Part shown: one piece after another, positions 33,580 to 46,535 of the stretch
Numbering within the stretch: position 1 is the stretch's first letter
Layout: the number at the start of each line of letters is the position of its first letter
Notes under the pieces: model-generated
What the model saw: the letters and a program-made list of their open reading frames with translations, nothing else
The model's database searches: none
What the model was told of the DNA's origin: nothing
Translations under genes and position numbers: made by a program
NCBI RefSeq assembly: GCF_024763615.1
Contig: NC_077222.1
Span: 36,022,001-36,086,000 of the forward strand
DNA from: Phlebotomus papatasi
Lineage: Eukaryota > Arthropoda > Insecta > Diptera > Psychodidae
DNA: 64,000 bases
Direction of reading: 5' to 3'

Positions 33580-34770
33580 TTAAGTCAAAGCATAGAGGAC
33601 AGTACAGAAGGAGAAACAAAATTTGATGACATCCACAAAAGCTGTCATATCCATATGATACATTCCAGCAACTTTAAGAGAAAATGGATTTATTGTCATC
33701 CTCATCATAAGGAGAAGAATCATTTTATCATCTCGAGACATTTCGTACCATTTCGTTAGGTAAAGTTTCCTGAATATTTCTGTCGTTTTGCTATCAAAAA
33801 ATTGACCAAGAAGACAAATTTCAAATAGTTGTGATAATATTGCAATTAATATTAGGTAAGTAACAAAGATATTAGGATACAATATAATATGATAGAGTGC
33901 ATTTATAATCAATGGTAAGCAACAGCCCGTTTGAATATTTTGAACAAATGAGAAGACTTGGACAAAATCTTCTAGTTTTTGCAGTATTTCCAAATGTTTG
34001 CAATGATAATATTTTAGATGACTTCTTGATGATTTGACAAAGCTTTCCTTATCTAATTTTTCAATTGAATCAATGAAAATATTGAAAATTGCTACAAAGT
34101 AGAAACCAAAGAATAAATGGATAAATTCTGCAGAAACGTAGGTCAATACGCAATAATTAAGTGCAATGTATTGCCAGAAATATTGAACATTTCCATGTAA
34201 GCCAGGAATTCTAAATAGAAGACTTCCATTCAAGTAGTAAGACAGTGTCATGAGTTGCACTATAAAGATACTTGCTACAACGACAAATCTGAAAGTAAAC
34301 GATTTATTATTTCTAATTATCAAAATCACAGTTCTTAGCACATACTTCGTCATGGCTTTAAGTTGTCGCAGAGTAACTTGAAATCGATCTTTCAGGACGA
34401 ATCTAAAATCTGCCCAAGCTTCATTAACGTGAAATGCACCAATCCAGCCAATAATCACTCCTATCTTTTCTTGGAAAACATTTAACACAACTAACTTGCA
34501 GAAAACTTTAAAAAATCCAAATAGAACAAGAAAAGACTGTGTAATGACCATTGCAGGTTCACCTTCTAAGTCACAAAATGCATTGAAAATAATTGTAATA
34601 ATAAAAATAGCCATTATTCCAGGAGTAAGTAACTTATTCTGAAGAGAATTTTTCACTTTGCAATGTGGATTTCCTTGTAAAATGCTCAGTATTAGGAAAA
34701 CTACTTTCTGCAATTTGAAGTAGTCTAATTGAAAAGCTTCTAAAACAACCTTTGAGTCCTTTTTTGACAT
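33580..34770 (-). CDS. Odorant receptor (7tm_6), intronless
   Basis: The product is a single-exon, 396-residue chemoreceptor of the insect 7tm_6 family, which acts as a ligand-gated channel with the coreceptor Orco in olfactory neuron membranes. About seven hydrophobic segments are visible, with a cytoplasmic-type basic N-terminus. The C-terminal family signature is clear: LLGQFFDSKTTEIFRKLY, a W-(Y/x)-x-M region (KWYEMSRDDK), then NPFSLKVAGMYHMDMTAFVDV and a final hydrophobic helix ending at LYALT. Length is typical for an OR (about 380-420). Most dipteran ORs have introns, so an intronless copy might be a retrogene, but no poly-A or target duplication is seen. Ligand cannot be predicted. 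Confidence 0.93.
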   Translation of the reverse strand: MSKKDSKVVLEAFQLDYFKLQKVVFLILSILQGNPHCKVKNSLQNKLLTPGIMAIFIITIIFNAFCDLEGEPAMVITQSFLVLFGFFKVFCKLVVLNVFQEKIGVIIGWIGAFHVNEAWADFRFVLKDRFQVTLRQLKAMTKYVLRTVILIIRNNKSFTFRFVVVASIFIVQLMTLSYYLNGSLLFRIPGLHGNVQYFWQYIALNYCVLTYVSAEFIHLFFGFYFVAIFNIFIDSIEKLDKESFVKSSRSHLKYYHCKHLEILQKLEDFVQVFSFVQNIQTGCCLPLIINALYHIILYPNIFVTYLILIAILSQLFEICLLGQFFDSKTTEIFRKLYLTKWYEMSRDDKMILLLMMRMTINPFSLKVAGMYHMDMTAFVDVIKFCFSFCTVLYALT

Positions 34771-35007
34771 CCTCTTCTTTTGGAAAAAAATCCTAAATTC
34801 CTTCTTTAAAGTAACCCGAAAGTTATGAAATGTTTTTGAGAACTAAATATTATTTTCATATGATTATTATTCACAGGACTAAAATGGAAAGTTTTTCTTT
34901 TATTAAAAATTCATATAATATTAAATAATAAATTGTTTATCAAAATAATTTTGAGCACTACTGCAAGTATAGGGATGAGTGGGACAGTTAAATTTCGTGT
35001 TTAATGG

Positions 35008-35960
35008 TTGCTATTCCAATGAAAAATGAAAAGGGTTAATCTTTCTCTTGAGCACTTATTTTTTAGCACTTTACTGTTCTAAAACGCTTCTGCATTATCG
35101 AATTTTCTTTAAGGTGGTTCCTATCACGGCTGTTTCCCCAACCGTCGCGTCGCTGTGTTTGAAAACCATCAAACAGTCGTGACAGAAACCAACGTAGAAA
35201 AAATCGTTAATGCAGACGCACTTGAGAACACGAAGTCCTAAAAAAATGTTGAGGAGAAAGATTTTTCCTTTTATGGTACTAAGGGAAGAGTACCAGCTAT
35301 CGGCAGTGTTCCTCGGATCGTCAGCTTATTACCATATTGTTGCACTAATTTCAAATGATTTTTTAAAAATTATTAGCTACTTTTTACCATTCAACTGTCA
35401 CAAGAATGCAGTACATTAGTTCAGATTTAATTTACAAGTCTATTTTTTCGTGAAGCACCTGATCAAATTCGTGACGATGCGAGGTACAGAGTACTTAGTT
35501 GCAATTACATCTATTTTTTTTTAAGTTTTATGGTAAAATTTTAAAATTCAAATGCACAGATATGATTAAATGGATCACAAATAAACCGATTAGCATACAC
35601 AAATATACCAAATAATATTTTGAGACTTGAATTTTCAACTGAAAAACGATCATGTCTCTTAACATTCCGATTCGGGGTACTCTTCCCTTATAACACCTTT
35701 TTATTATGCTATACTCCATTATGGTAATATTCCAATAAAAAATGAAAGTGTTTTTTAGCACTTTACTGCTTTCAAATGCCACAAAATCAACTTTTCTGTG
35801 TATTGGTTTCTGTCTCGACTGTTTTACTCAGTCCTAGCCGTGTTCTAAACTAAACAGTGGTGACAGAGACCAACACAAGCAAAAGTCGATAATGTAGAAG
35901 CATTGAGAACAGTAAAATGCTAAAAAATGTTCATTTTTTATTGGAATTGATTAGTTTTAT
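35008..35960. repeat. Complex inverted-repeat region
   Basis: TTCCAATnAAAAATGAAA followed by TTTTTAGCACTTTACTG occurs at about 35014-35085 and again at about 35728-35770. It appears inverted at about 35905-35955. Between them lie repeated GTGACAGAnACCAAC words. ORFs of 69 and 84 codons here look fortuitous. It is probably a composite foldback element. Confidence 0.5.
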
Positions 35961-36183
35961 TTATTAGTTTATTTATTATTTATTAGTTTTAAAGGCATTG
36001 ATTTAGATTTCCTTGTTGCTAAATCAATATCTAATCACTATCACTAAAAATTAAAATACTTAATATTAATAGTTAATAGTAAATTATTATTATTCGTATC
36101 GAGACACTTTATTTCTATAACAATGTAATCTTAACCACGTGCTTGTGTTGAAAAAGAATCTGCGGATCGGAGATCGCCCAGTA

Positions 36184-36528
36184 TGGGAATTCTGTAATTT
36201 TCTTGGCATTGTCACGCGTGAGTTTGAAACCTGACAATGCCATTCAAGCTTTTTTTGTCATATGAATTCGAAAATGTAATTCAATGATTTTTTTTAATAA
36301 AATGCCTTTACTTAGTGATATTATGCAAATACAGTCTGTCTTGGTTGATTTATTTAACAACATTCATGTCATTTTAATTGCCAGAAATATAAAATATGTG
36401 ACTTCTGACAATGCCACGCGAGCTGAAATGGCAATGTCACGGCTACAGAATCGCATTTTTGAAAAAGCTCTCCTAAGATTTGAACCCAATTTGTCATATG
36501 GCATTGCCAGAGCGTTACAGAATTCCCA
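36184..36528. mobile_element. MITE with TGGGAATTCTGTAA termini
   Basis: The ends TGGGAATTCTGTAA and TTACAGAATTCCCA are perfect inverted repeats 345 bp apart. Subterminal GGCATTGTCACGCG and its inverse recur inside. An isolated end of the same type is at 2557. Confidence 0.7.
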
Positions 36529-36654
36529 TCCAGGAACTCTTTCCTCGCAGTGTGGATGCTTCTTCCATATTCCCGGAGTTCTTGGGCAAAGGCGGTGCAT
36601 ATTCTTATTACGTTATATCACAATGAAACTATCTTTTTTCTAGACATTCAGATC

Positions 36655-36740
36655 TTTGCACCGGACGGGACTCGAACTCACAACACTGTGAGTCAAGTCG
36701 GGGTTCAATCCACCCAAAAGCCAACGGTCTTAGCTATCAA
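36655..36740 (-). repeat. tRNA-derived SINE head
   Basis: On the minus strand TAGCTAAGACCG resembles an A box and GTTCGAGTCC is a perfect B box. The tRNA-like part is flanked by AT-rich sequence. A decayed relative is at about 48210-48300. Confidence 0.55.
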
Positions 36741-36759
36741 GACACTGAGATGCCTAAAA

Positions 36760-38600
36760 AATAGTTTTAATAGTAACCATTGTTTTTAAAATTTGAATAA
36801 AAAAATTTGATGTTGAGCTTTAGCTATGCTAAATTTTGCTCCACTCTTCCCTGTTATTCTTAAGCCATGACCGAATTTATTATCGCACGATCTAAGTTTT
36901 AGTATTTTAAGTAAACATGCAGAGAATGTTAATTAAGCTCATATACGTAAAACTGTCCCACCTTCCCCTATTGTACTTTTATCTAAATTATTTAAAACAT
37001 TTTAAAATAAAGTTTAGTTTATTGTGTGTGTGAATATTTTATGAAATAGGTAACTAATTATATTCTGAGTTTTAAAATTTTCCAGGTTTCAATTTAACAC
37101 TACTAAGTCGTAATTCTTTCAAGTCTTACGAGCCATAATATTAAAAAAATCGATAAACTTTGATTTTTTTTTCAAATTAATTAAAACAGTTCCCTGAATT
37201 CAGAAGATTCAGAGATAAACAATGAATATTTCAATCTGCCTGTAGAGGATCCTTAAAGTCTCTAAACTGTGTTTTCTTTTTCTTATTTGTTTAAAATGTT
37301 GTAAGCATTAAAAAAATTACAAACCTGAAGTGATAAGTTGAAATGAAAATTTCATACTTCTTATAGTGATGTTCTAGTTAGAAGAAGCTAGTCAACAGGA
37401 CTTCTGAGTTCTTAAACAAAAAAAAAATGAGTAGAACTTCTAAAAATTTAAGACAAAAATAAATCAACAAATGTAAAATATAAAATATATTCAGCAAAAA
37501 AAATTGTCAGTAAAAAAAGCAGTAAAAGTTAAAAAAATAGAGCAGTTTTCATTGAAAATGGGCAATAAATATTTAAAAGTGTGCAATAAAATATTAAAGT
37601 GAGCAGCAAAAAAAAAATCAATTTGATCAGAGAAAAATTAAAAAGCAATTAATAATATGCCCCAACAAGCCAAACTAGTAATTTTCCAAAACAAAGAAAA
37701 TTTCTTTTTTGCAACAGAAAATGAAATTGACTCCCAATTGTAGGCAAACTTGCATAATTATATGTGCATAATTCCGTCAGGTGCATAACCCCGAACTACT
37801 TAATTCCGGGACTGAGTGTACTCACTTTTAATTTTTTACAGACTGCTTTTAATAAAATACTGCCCTTTTTATTTTTTTACTGTATTTTATTGTTTTTCTG
37901 CTTAAATTAATTTTTTACTGCTCACTTCAATTTTTATTTAAACGGTTTTAATAAAATACTGCTCTTTTTAGGTTTTTACTGCTTTATTTAATTTTTACTG
38001 TTCATTTATTTTTATTTTTTTAATGCTAATTTTTTTTTTATTTTTAACTATTGTAAAAGTCACTGTCTGATAATAATAATAGGGGAAGTTTTGGGTTTTC
38101 TATTTTCTATATCATTTCGTATGCAGATAACATCGTATCACAAAGGACCTGACGACATTCATCGATCAAGAATTACGAGTAAATTTGTTCGGCAAAAAAT
38201 CAAACGAGCATAGTAAAAAATAAAAAAAAAACAATAAAAAAATGAAAAATGACCACTAAAATATCTAATTTTGGTCAGTAAAAAAACATAAATCTTTACA
38301 AAAATGAGTCTAATTTATACAATTATTAACATCTAAAATTATCGCAGATAGAACGAAAAGCCTTTTATTTGCCTATTCTTAAATTTTGGATAATATACCT
38401 TTTAATTTTTTTTTACTGCTCAATTTTAATTTTTTACTGCTCATTTATACAATGGCAATTTGTTTGGGTCGCAGTATAACAACTGCAACATTTTTAAAAG
38501 GTAAACTAACAAATAGCTTTACTTTTTTAGGCTTGATAACCCTCTATCCAGAAAATGTGCCAAGTATTTTCAAATTTTCAACAACAAAATTTTTAACTTC
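36760..38600. other. AT-rich region with ACTGCTCATTTT-type words
   Basis: No gene is seen. Runs such as GAGCAGnAAAAAA (37500-37640) and TTTTTTACTGCTCA (37810-38050 and 38400-38450) face each other, so part of this may be a decayed foldback element. Confidence 0.4.
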
Positions 38601-38607
38601 ATATATA

Positions 38608-39409
38608 GGGTAAATTAAGCTAATTCAAAACCCGCTCCAAATGGAAATGTTTCCATACTACAAATGGAAACGTCATTCTTTTCATGGTAAATACAATACT
38701 AAATTATTATATTTATATATTTTCTATACCACAGTTTCATTATTTAGTTAATTTTGCTCCAAATAAAGCGAAAATCCATTCATATTCACAAATTTTGATT
38801 TGTTAATTTCTCAGAAAAATTAAAAGTGTACCTCCGTCGAATTTTTCATTGATCGGCCATGTTTTCCAATGAAAAACGCAATGAGATGACTGTTGTTTAT
38901 TCGTTTTGTTTAACATTTATGTCATATTTCTGGCTAATTTTAGTTAAATTTAGTTTTCAAATGAAATAATTACCTATTTCGTGAACAAAAAGGGTTTTTC
39001 TGAAGTGTCTGCAAATGCTTCAATAGGAAACCCCGGAAATATGAATTTTTGGAGAGATTTTCTTATTGTTTTAGATGGGAAAGGAGAAAAGACCAGGAAT
39101 AAGAACAAATCCTGCACTCAGGAGCAACTGAACAAGGTTTTGGAAGCCTTTCGTCGCGGATTCACTTACACTGTTTGTCTCCAATTAATTAATTTGTTTC
39201 CAATAGAAGCATTTTTCGATCGCGTATTTTTCTTGTACTTAAGAAGATTTCAAATTATTTTTAAAGAATTTTCACTAAATAGTAACATTCTAGAAGAGTC
39301 AAGGAGCAAATTTATATAATTCTCTTCAGAAAAAATATGAACTTAATGTGTTGAATCTTCTGTCAAAATTAGAGCGTCTAGAAATGGTTTTAAATTAGGA
39401 AATTTACCC
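38608..39409. mobile_element. Element E copy 1 (GGGTAAATT termini) with HTH remnant
   Basis: This 802-bp element with ends GGGTAAATT and AAATTTACCC is flanked by TA (38606-38607 and 39410-39411). An ORF at 38981-39319 includes KTRNKNKSCTQEQLNKVLEA, which resembles the start of the psq-type helix-turn-helix of pogo-like transposases; the rest of a transposase is missing. It is homologous in reverse to 46867-48123. Confidence 0.7.
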
Positions 39410-39448
39410 TAAGCATTTGGCAAACGAGTCTACAAAAATCATTAGGTA

Positions 39449-39688
39449 GGGTAAAGGGATACAATTTGGACCATTTGGACATAGTGTTACAAGTTGGACA
39501 ATTTGCCGGTACAAGTTGGACAGGGATTTTTTCCTGATAAATACAGTACTAATTTTTTTTTAAGCACAAAAGGAACCAAATTATAAAACTAAAGCATTAA
39601 AAATATACAAATAAAAATAAAGTACTCATAATCAAGAAAAAATGCCCTGTCCAACTTGTACCATTGTCCAACTTGTACCACTTTACCC
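39449..39688. mobile_element. MITE with GGGTAAAG termini and ACAAGTTGGACA motifs
   Basis: This 240-bp element is flanked by TA. The left half has TACAAGTTGGACAGGG and the right half CCCTGTCCAACTTGTACC, each followed by a second shorter copy. There is no ORF. Confidence 0.75.
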
Positions 39689-40279
39689 TACTTGAACTTG
39701 AACTGCCTCTTCCCCACCCCAATATATACAAAGTAACACCTCGTGAAATTATTCAATACATTTTATTTTATAAAATAAAATAAAAAACCTAAATGCTAAA
39801 TTTGGTTTTATTTTTGTTTTTAGCAATAAAAATACTAGTTTTCTGTATTCTATTAATTTTTTTAATTTAATAATTTAAGGAGTTATCTTATTAGAATTGT
39901 GATGTATTTTTTCTGCTTTTATTAATACCCTATATTTTATTATTAATTTTATTTTTTAGACTTAATTAAAAAAGAACATTAGTAACATTTAATTGTTGAA
40001 AATAAATAAATGAAAAAAAGAAGAGATTTAACTTTGTATCAAAAGGCTTGCAATGATGAGCCCCTCTTGGCGCGCGAACTCAGTAAAGTCTTATGCGACT
40101 GTCCAAGTGAACAGCACCAGTCAGTTGATATTTACAACGCTCGTGGTGAAGGCAATTCAATTGCAGTCCACAGAACTTCATTCATAGTGCCGTTTGGCCG
40201 CGTGCGAGTTGTTGTGAATCCATTTGAGATGAAAAGTGGCTGGCTAGAGAGAGAATTAGCTTCCGAGTGTGCATAGAGA

Positions 40280-42630
40280 GAGATAAGTTTTTAGTGCCAT
40301 TTGGTCAGGCGAAAGGGAATCTTCTGCGGGGAAGAGTATCTCAGTTTTCACTGCTTTCTCGTCCACTCTATTATTATTGATTTCTTCAGCCGGAAAACTT
40401 ATGAATCACTCGAGGAGTGCGTTCTACAAGGAAATCTGCCCAAATAGAAGAGGTGCGTGCGCGTGTGAGTGGAATATATTAAAATTAAACGCATTTGGCA
40501 TCAGCAAAAAAAAAATGCTTTTGAAATAAAACCTCAGGTGTTTCTTGGTGCCTCATCTTCGGCCTGGACGAATGATGAAAAGTAGTTCAAGTGGCAATTT
40601 GGCGGGGAAAATTACGTGTGTGTGAAGAAAAATGTGATAATTTTCTTTCAATATTGCAAGTGGGTGCTAATCATCTGAGGCAGACATTTATCGTTTTTAC
40701 CTCCATCCTCGAGGAAATTTTTTTTATATATTTCCTCAAAACATTTTCTTATAAACCTGCTCCAATGACCCAAGGCAATTTTTGCTGTCTCAGCTACTTA
40801 AATGACCTTTTTTTTGTGAGCTTAAATAACAACTATCTCTTGAAAATGTATTTTATTTTATTGCTTCTTTGTTTCTTTAAATTGGATTTTGATGAAAAAA
40901 TTGGATTTTGCACTAAATTTGGGAAATTAAATATCAGCATTGATATTTATGATTTCCCATTTTTGTTAAAATGTGCAAAAGATCAATTTTTTTTAAAACA
41001 TATCGTGTTATTCTTCAAAAAAACTAATTAGCACTTGAGAAGCATATTTATGATGGCATAAAATAAACACATTTTGATCAAATAAACCGACTCATTTGCA
41101 GTAAAGTGCTAAGATCTAGTAAAGCGCTTCATGATCTCAATCATTTCATCAATCAATTAATTTATTTATCAAGACATCGTCTAACGACTATTTTGCGATT
41201 TTTCAAGATAATCCCAAACAAAAGAGGAATCAATCGGAAATCTTGCATTCCCCCGTGTCTCTTTGGTCTTTTCGCACATAATTGCTAATTGCAGTAAATG
41301 CAAGATGAAAAATGCAATTAAACGATCAATCGAATTTACTAAATTGTAAACTGTGTGCATATCAAGATCGACCTTCTACATGACGGGAATTTTAACTAAC
41401 GTTTTGTTAGCTATTGTGAAACATTCGTGTTTTGTGCTCTGTTGAAAAATAAGGAAAACACTTTGTTGAGTAACATCGGCAGACCATTTTCAGATTCCTA
41501 TAACTTTATATATTCCACCCAAAAACCAAAACTGCAAAGTTCTTTAATTTCATCCAATGAAACCCGCAAATAAACTTCCTCTTTTTCCACACAACGCAAA
41601 ATGTGTCACAAATTGTTTGTTAGTGTTTTCGAGGGTGAATTGCAAAATCACCTGAAAATCAATTTTATTGCCTCAGCTGAGCGATTTCACCCAAAACATG
41701 CTAAAATCTCCCATAAGCAAAAACATTTCAGAGTTAAACCTCTGTCTTTTTTTTTCAGCTCAACTACATATTGTACATTGTGGCTATTTTATATTCTTTT
41801 GGTTTTGGCCTCTGGCGCGAATGTATTGTGCGTTTCACTAGAATAAAATTATTTAATGGACAATTAAAAAAAAAGTCGTAAACTATTTCCCTCGTCGAAG
41901 AAAATCTCCTCTCTCACGAAAATTAAGTTTGGTTTTTAACTATAAACTAAAGCAAAGTGGAATATGGTTTTTTGGGGAAAATGGTGAGAATCAGAGGCAA
42001 TTGGAGTGGCTATTCGCTCTCATCTTTATATTTTTAGCCACACTAAAACTTGCACTCTCGCTAATTAATTACCCACTATATGTCATAATTCCTGGTTAGG
42101 GATATTACTCATGGAAGGGAATAAATAAATTTTAACTGAGATTAAAAGAGGGATTAGGTAAAGAGTTTTTGGGTTAATCGTTGAAATATTTAAATTTATA
42201 CTTTGCTATTTTTAGTTATTTTTTTAGTCTTGAAGTCGTATTAGAAATTGTGGTAATATATCAAAAAACAGCAAGGTTTTGCTATATTAACAGCAATTTA
42301 TGCATTACAAAAAGATTATTAAATATCATTACTGTAATGTAATCATTCATACGGTAGAGCCATGATTTTTGAGACACCTTTTGCGATTTTAAACCTAAAT
42401 AAAAAAAACAGTGCGAATTAATTAAAATAAATTGTTATTCAGCAGTGATTCTTAAATTTATAAATAAAAGGATTGATTGGATTGATTCCAGAAGACTAAA
42501 ATTACTAAGAATTATCTGAACAAGGAAATGATGCACATTTATTAAAGCACAGAGTAGATCCATGTAGAGTCCATAATGAGTGGAACAGAATACACAATAT
42601 TTTATTGCAATTATTCATAATGCAATGAAA
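40280..42630. other. Intergenic stretch without recognisable gene
   Basis: A locally GC-richer segment at 40010-40600, with GTGCGTGCGCGTGTGAGTGG, could be a distal promoter or 5'UTR of the downstream secreted-protein gene, but nothing decides this. ORFs up to 146 codons lack family features. Confidence 0.3.
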
Positions 42631-42633
42631 TTA

Positions 42634-42831
42634 GGGGAAAGTGGTCTGCCTTTGAATGCGGAACTCTTTGAATGTTTCAATTTTTCTCTTACTTATTTCC
42701 CAAAGCAAAAATTCTATTTTGTGAACTATAGTTAAACATATTAACTATTTTCAAGAATTTTAGCTTTAGGAAATAAGAGAAAAATTGAAGCATTTAGAAG
42801 CTGCCGCATTCAAAGGCAAGCCACTTTCCCC
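42634..42831. mobile_element. MITE with GGGGAAAGTGG termini
   Basis: This 198-bp element is flanked by TA, with ends GGGGAAAGTGGTCTGCCTTT and AAGGCAAGCCACTTTCCCC. Internal CAATTTTTCTCTTA and its inverse are present. A partial relative is at 26971-27146. Confidence 0.75.
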
Positions 42832-42887
42832 TAATCAGTAAATGTCAGCCAAAAAATATTTGATCAGGTAAAAATATATAATATATA

Positions 42888-43836
42888 GGGGGAACTGGGG
42901 TAGTAATAAACAGGGGTAGTTGTAAACACTGTGATTTTTTTCATCCATTTTAAGACTCCAGAGGATAAAACCCATAAGCATTCATAGATACCATGGGAAT
43001 ATATGTCTACAGATGAATTGGTCAATAAAATCCTAATACTTTAAAAATAAAAATCATTTTTCCCGAAAATGTTGATATTTCGATTATTTTGGTCATTTGG
43101 ATTTCCACCTGGAAATTAAAAACTGTGTAAAATAATCGAAATGGAGCAATACCAGTTCTTTCCTAGATCTTTTAGGATTATATTAATGCATTACTAGAGA
43201 AATTGAGATTCTCATTATTTTAAAAGGATTAATAAATTGGTCAGAAAACAGCATTTGGGGTAGATGTAAACTGGCAATTTCCCCGTAATTGTAGATGTCG
43301 CGAGTGTAGAATGAATGGCAAAATATTTTTTCTTCTTCATTTCATTCGTTTGTCGGCTGCATCTCATGGTGGGAAGGTTTTCGTTGGCTGTGTTCATGAT
43401 GTCAAAATATGGGGAAAATTCATTGAAAAATGTCTTTGATTTGCTTGGTTTTAGTTTCTTGCTATTTTAATTATTCTTTGTAAAAAGTGTAGGGATTCTT
43501 TGATAAATATACAGTCTTTATATATCTCTTAAAAATAATTGATAGTAGTGCAAAGTTAATTTCAAGGGTGGGAAAAGGGTGTTTACATCCTGCCCAAAAA
43601 GTGTTTACTTCTACCCCAGGTATTTTGTGAAAAGAGAGAAATGCACACAGTGACACAAATTTTATTTTTATGGAAAACTCAATTGTTTTCCATCATCCGC
43701 ATTACCCTTGATGTATTGCCTATACCCAAGGGTAAAACATGAGCTAAGAAAGATTTTCTAAAAAATCACTGTGTGCTTGGAATATGACCTCAAATTCGCA
43801 TCTATCGAAAATGTTTACATGTGCCCTAGTCTCCCC
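42888..43836. mobile_element. Foldback element with GGGG termini and GGGGTAG motifs
   Basis: This 949-bp element is flanked by TA (42886-42887 and 43837-43838). The left side has ACTGGGGTAGTAATAAAC and GGGGTAGTTGTAAAC. The right side has GTTTACTTCTACCCC and GTTTACATGTGCCC. There is no transposase ORF. Confidence 0.65.
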
Positions 43837-43839
43837 TAT

Positions 43840-46111
43840 TTTTAATTTTTAATTTTCTATTTAATTTCAAAATAATTTTTGATGTAAAATTATAATAGGG
43901 TAGAGAATTTACTTTTGGCAACTTGAAGCCTTTATAAATTTTTAAATTTTGTAATTCTTATCAGTTAAAATATATTGATGATTTAAACCAGTCTATATAA
44001 ATCTAGATGCCTTTCTGAGAATTATAATTAAATCATTAATATAACTGATAACAGGATGTTGATTGCACGTATTTGATATTTTGAACAACTTTTTCAAATT
44101 TGTCAACAAACTTTTGCCCTATGAAAAATAATCAACCTTTGCAAAAGAATTTAGTTTTTGATACGAAATTAATTTAGTTAATTTTTTGAACACATAAATA
44201 ACATCTATGATTTATAAATAACTCATTTGCAAAACGAAATATTTTGAAAAAGTAATCTTTTCTATCACTTTTTTTCCGTCTGATTTTTCGAATATAGCTT
44301 TGTCAAGAAAGTTTTGGCCGATACTGTGCGGCAATAGCTAATCTTAAGTTACACATTTCTTAAAAATAAACAATTCAAATTTATAAAAGGAATATGGGGA
44401 AAATATGAAGTGTTTAAATCTGGAGTATGTGCGAAGTTTGAAAGTCTTCTCCTAGTCTCTTCTTGATGTTAAAAGTTAAACGTTTGAAGACAAGATCATC
44501 GTCCTTTAGGAATACCTCGAAAACTGAGAACGTTTTGTTTGGTTTTAGGGGCAATATAAACTTTGAGGATCCGTTTATACCAGGTTAATTCGAAATGCAC
44601 TCCATCGTGTGCCACGTACTAGAGTAGTGAGACTTGGAAAATTTTCCTCAGAGTTATGTTCCTAAGATAAAATTTGTCTACTTTCTGTTATAGTCCTCTC
44701 AAGTGTGTTTTGGCTTAAATGGAAAATTTAATATTTTGGATATTTAAAATGGTACAATTTTGTTTCGTAATGTTGTGAGCGTGTGGTCTAATAAGTTTTT
44801 TTTTTTATTTTGGTATTTCAATTAAAATAACAGATAAAATAATTTAAAATTTGTTTTTGGAAAACAACGCTTTTCGGAAGATATTATATGCGCCAAAATC
44901 TAAAGAAAATTAAATCGGAATAAAGCTCAATTGGGAATTATTATTCGAGTAACTCATTTCGAATAAAAATACCATAGTTTAAATAGGAACTAACATGAGT
45001 AAAATATATAATAAAATTAAGAAAAGTTTATAGCTTATATATACACTTTTATAAATAGCTTTTGTAATATACTTTTCTTAGAAAAAAAAATTAAACCAGA
45101 GAATAGTAAAGATAAAATTTTTGGAAAAGTAATATATATTATTAATAAAATCCACAAGTGGAGAGAGAGGTAATTATTTTAGTAGTTCTAGTAAAATGTG
45201 GAGTATTTCTCTACTAAATTAATTTAAAACCTGAAAAAATCCCCTTCTGTATATCTAACTGCCTCTGTTGCAAACAACTCAGCTCTCCCTTATCGCTTTT
45301 TAGGAAACTATGAATGATTTCATTGATATAGAATTTGTGTGAATTTATTCAGTTGCTGGCAAAAAGTTTTTATCAAATACCGACAGAATATACTAGTTAT
45401 ACATAGAATATTCAAAATACCTTTCTTTTTTACACAACTTCGCTCATGAGGCTTTTACATTAAGATTAAATAATCTGTAAAAACTTTAATTACCTGGAAA
45501 ATTAAAGTTTTCACATGAATCATTTTACAGGCAACTTTTTCAAGAGTTTAGCGATAATTTTGATAGGCCAGTCAGGGAATTTTTGCAAAATCGATACCGT
45601 TGCTTTAATATAAAATGAAAGACTCCAAAAGAAACATCTTAGTAGGAAAAGACAGACTCTTTTTTTTGGGTCGAAAGTAATAAAAAGTCAAGCAAAATTA
45701 GTTCCTCAGTGTGTCGTTTCTTCTCTCTTGTCTCACTAATTAAAATATTTATAATTTTACAATCATTAAATAGTCGTAATTTATATGTTTTGTGTTCTCT
45801 CCCTCTTCCAACCACAATTTCTTCATAGTTGTGATTCAGTCTTTATAGCAAGAGAACCCTGAAGAAAAAAAAAGTTATAAGAGAAGATTGTTCTTGAAAC
45901 TAACACAGATGGAGAATATTTAACAAGTACCAGAGTCATTTGCGTTTGACTTTTATCGGGTAAACAAGAGAGCGTGAATTAGGCCAGAAAATGTTGGTGA
46001 AACCACAGAAATTCAATGGGCTGAAATGGGCCAAGTGATCAGCTTGCGATCGAGAGTGGGTGCGAGATGATCGCAGAATTCCAAAATGTAAAACGGGCTT
46101 CTGTCTCTCCT
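43840..46111. other. AT-rich intergenic stretch
   Basis: No exon is recognised. A segment at 44390-44460 (GGAATATGGGGAAAATATGA...GTATGTGCGAA) has a relative at 58310-58370, so it is dispersed repeat. Confidence 0.35.
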
Positions 46112-46535
46112 TATAAAAGTGCTGTGGCACTAATTGTGTTTTTATTGCCTACCTAATCGATCTTTCTCCCCCAAAATGCCTTTCATTTCAGACAACAACC
46201 GACCACCAGCCAGAGTGTAAATTGCCCTAAACCGATTTCTGGGATCATCAGGCAAACACCCGTGAATGATCTCAACAAATAAACTATACGATAATTTCTA
46301 CGTAAACGCACCACAGACGCAAGGAGTTAATTTATCGGCGAATACTCCACTTGAAGATCCATTTGAGAAATGGTGGGAATCTGGTCAGGCATTCCACTCT
46401 GATTCACCATCTTAATATTGAACGATATTGAGTGAAAATTTGGTATTTCTCAATGTTTGATTCATGGAACAGTTCGTCCGTGAGATGAAAAGGAAGAAGT
46501 TAGAGTGGATGAAAATTAAGTGAGGTGCCATATAA
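46112..46535 (+). promoter_or_regulatory. Candidate TATA promoter and 5'UTR of secreted-protein gene
   Basis: TATAAAAG at 46112-46119 is a good TATA box about 420 bp before the ATG of the cysteine-rich gene. Alternatively the acceptor-like TTTCATTTCAG ending at about 46191 could start a 5'UTR exon that continues into the coding exon. The two readings exclude one another. Confidence 0.35.

Noticed and set aside
35528..35782. 84-codon minus-strand ORF, considered as a second odorant-receptor fragment
   Set aside because: No 7tm_6 motif; it overlaps an inverted-repeat region.
40010..40276. 88-codon ORF in a GC-richer patch
   Set aside because: No recognisable domain, no splice signals linking it to a neighbour; possibly untranslated leader or promoter.
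40591..41031. 146-codon ORF with hydrophobic runs
   Set aside because: It starts with GTG, its composition follows AT-rich background, and no family motif is seen.
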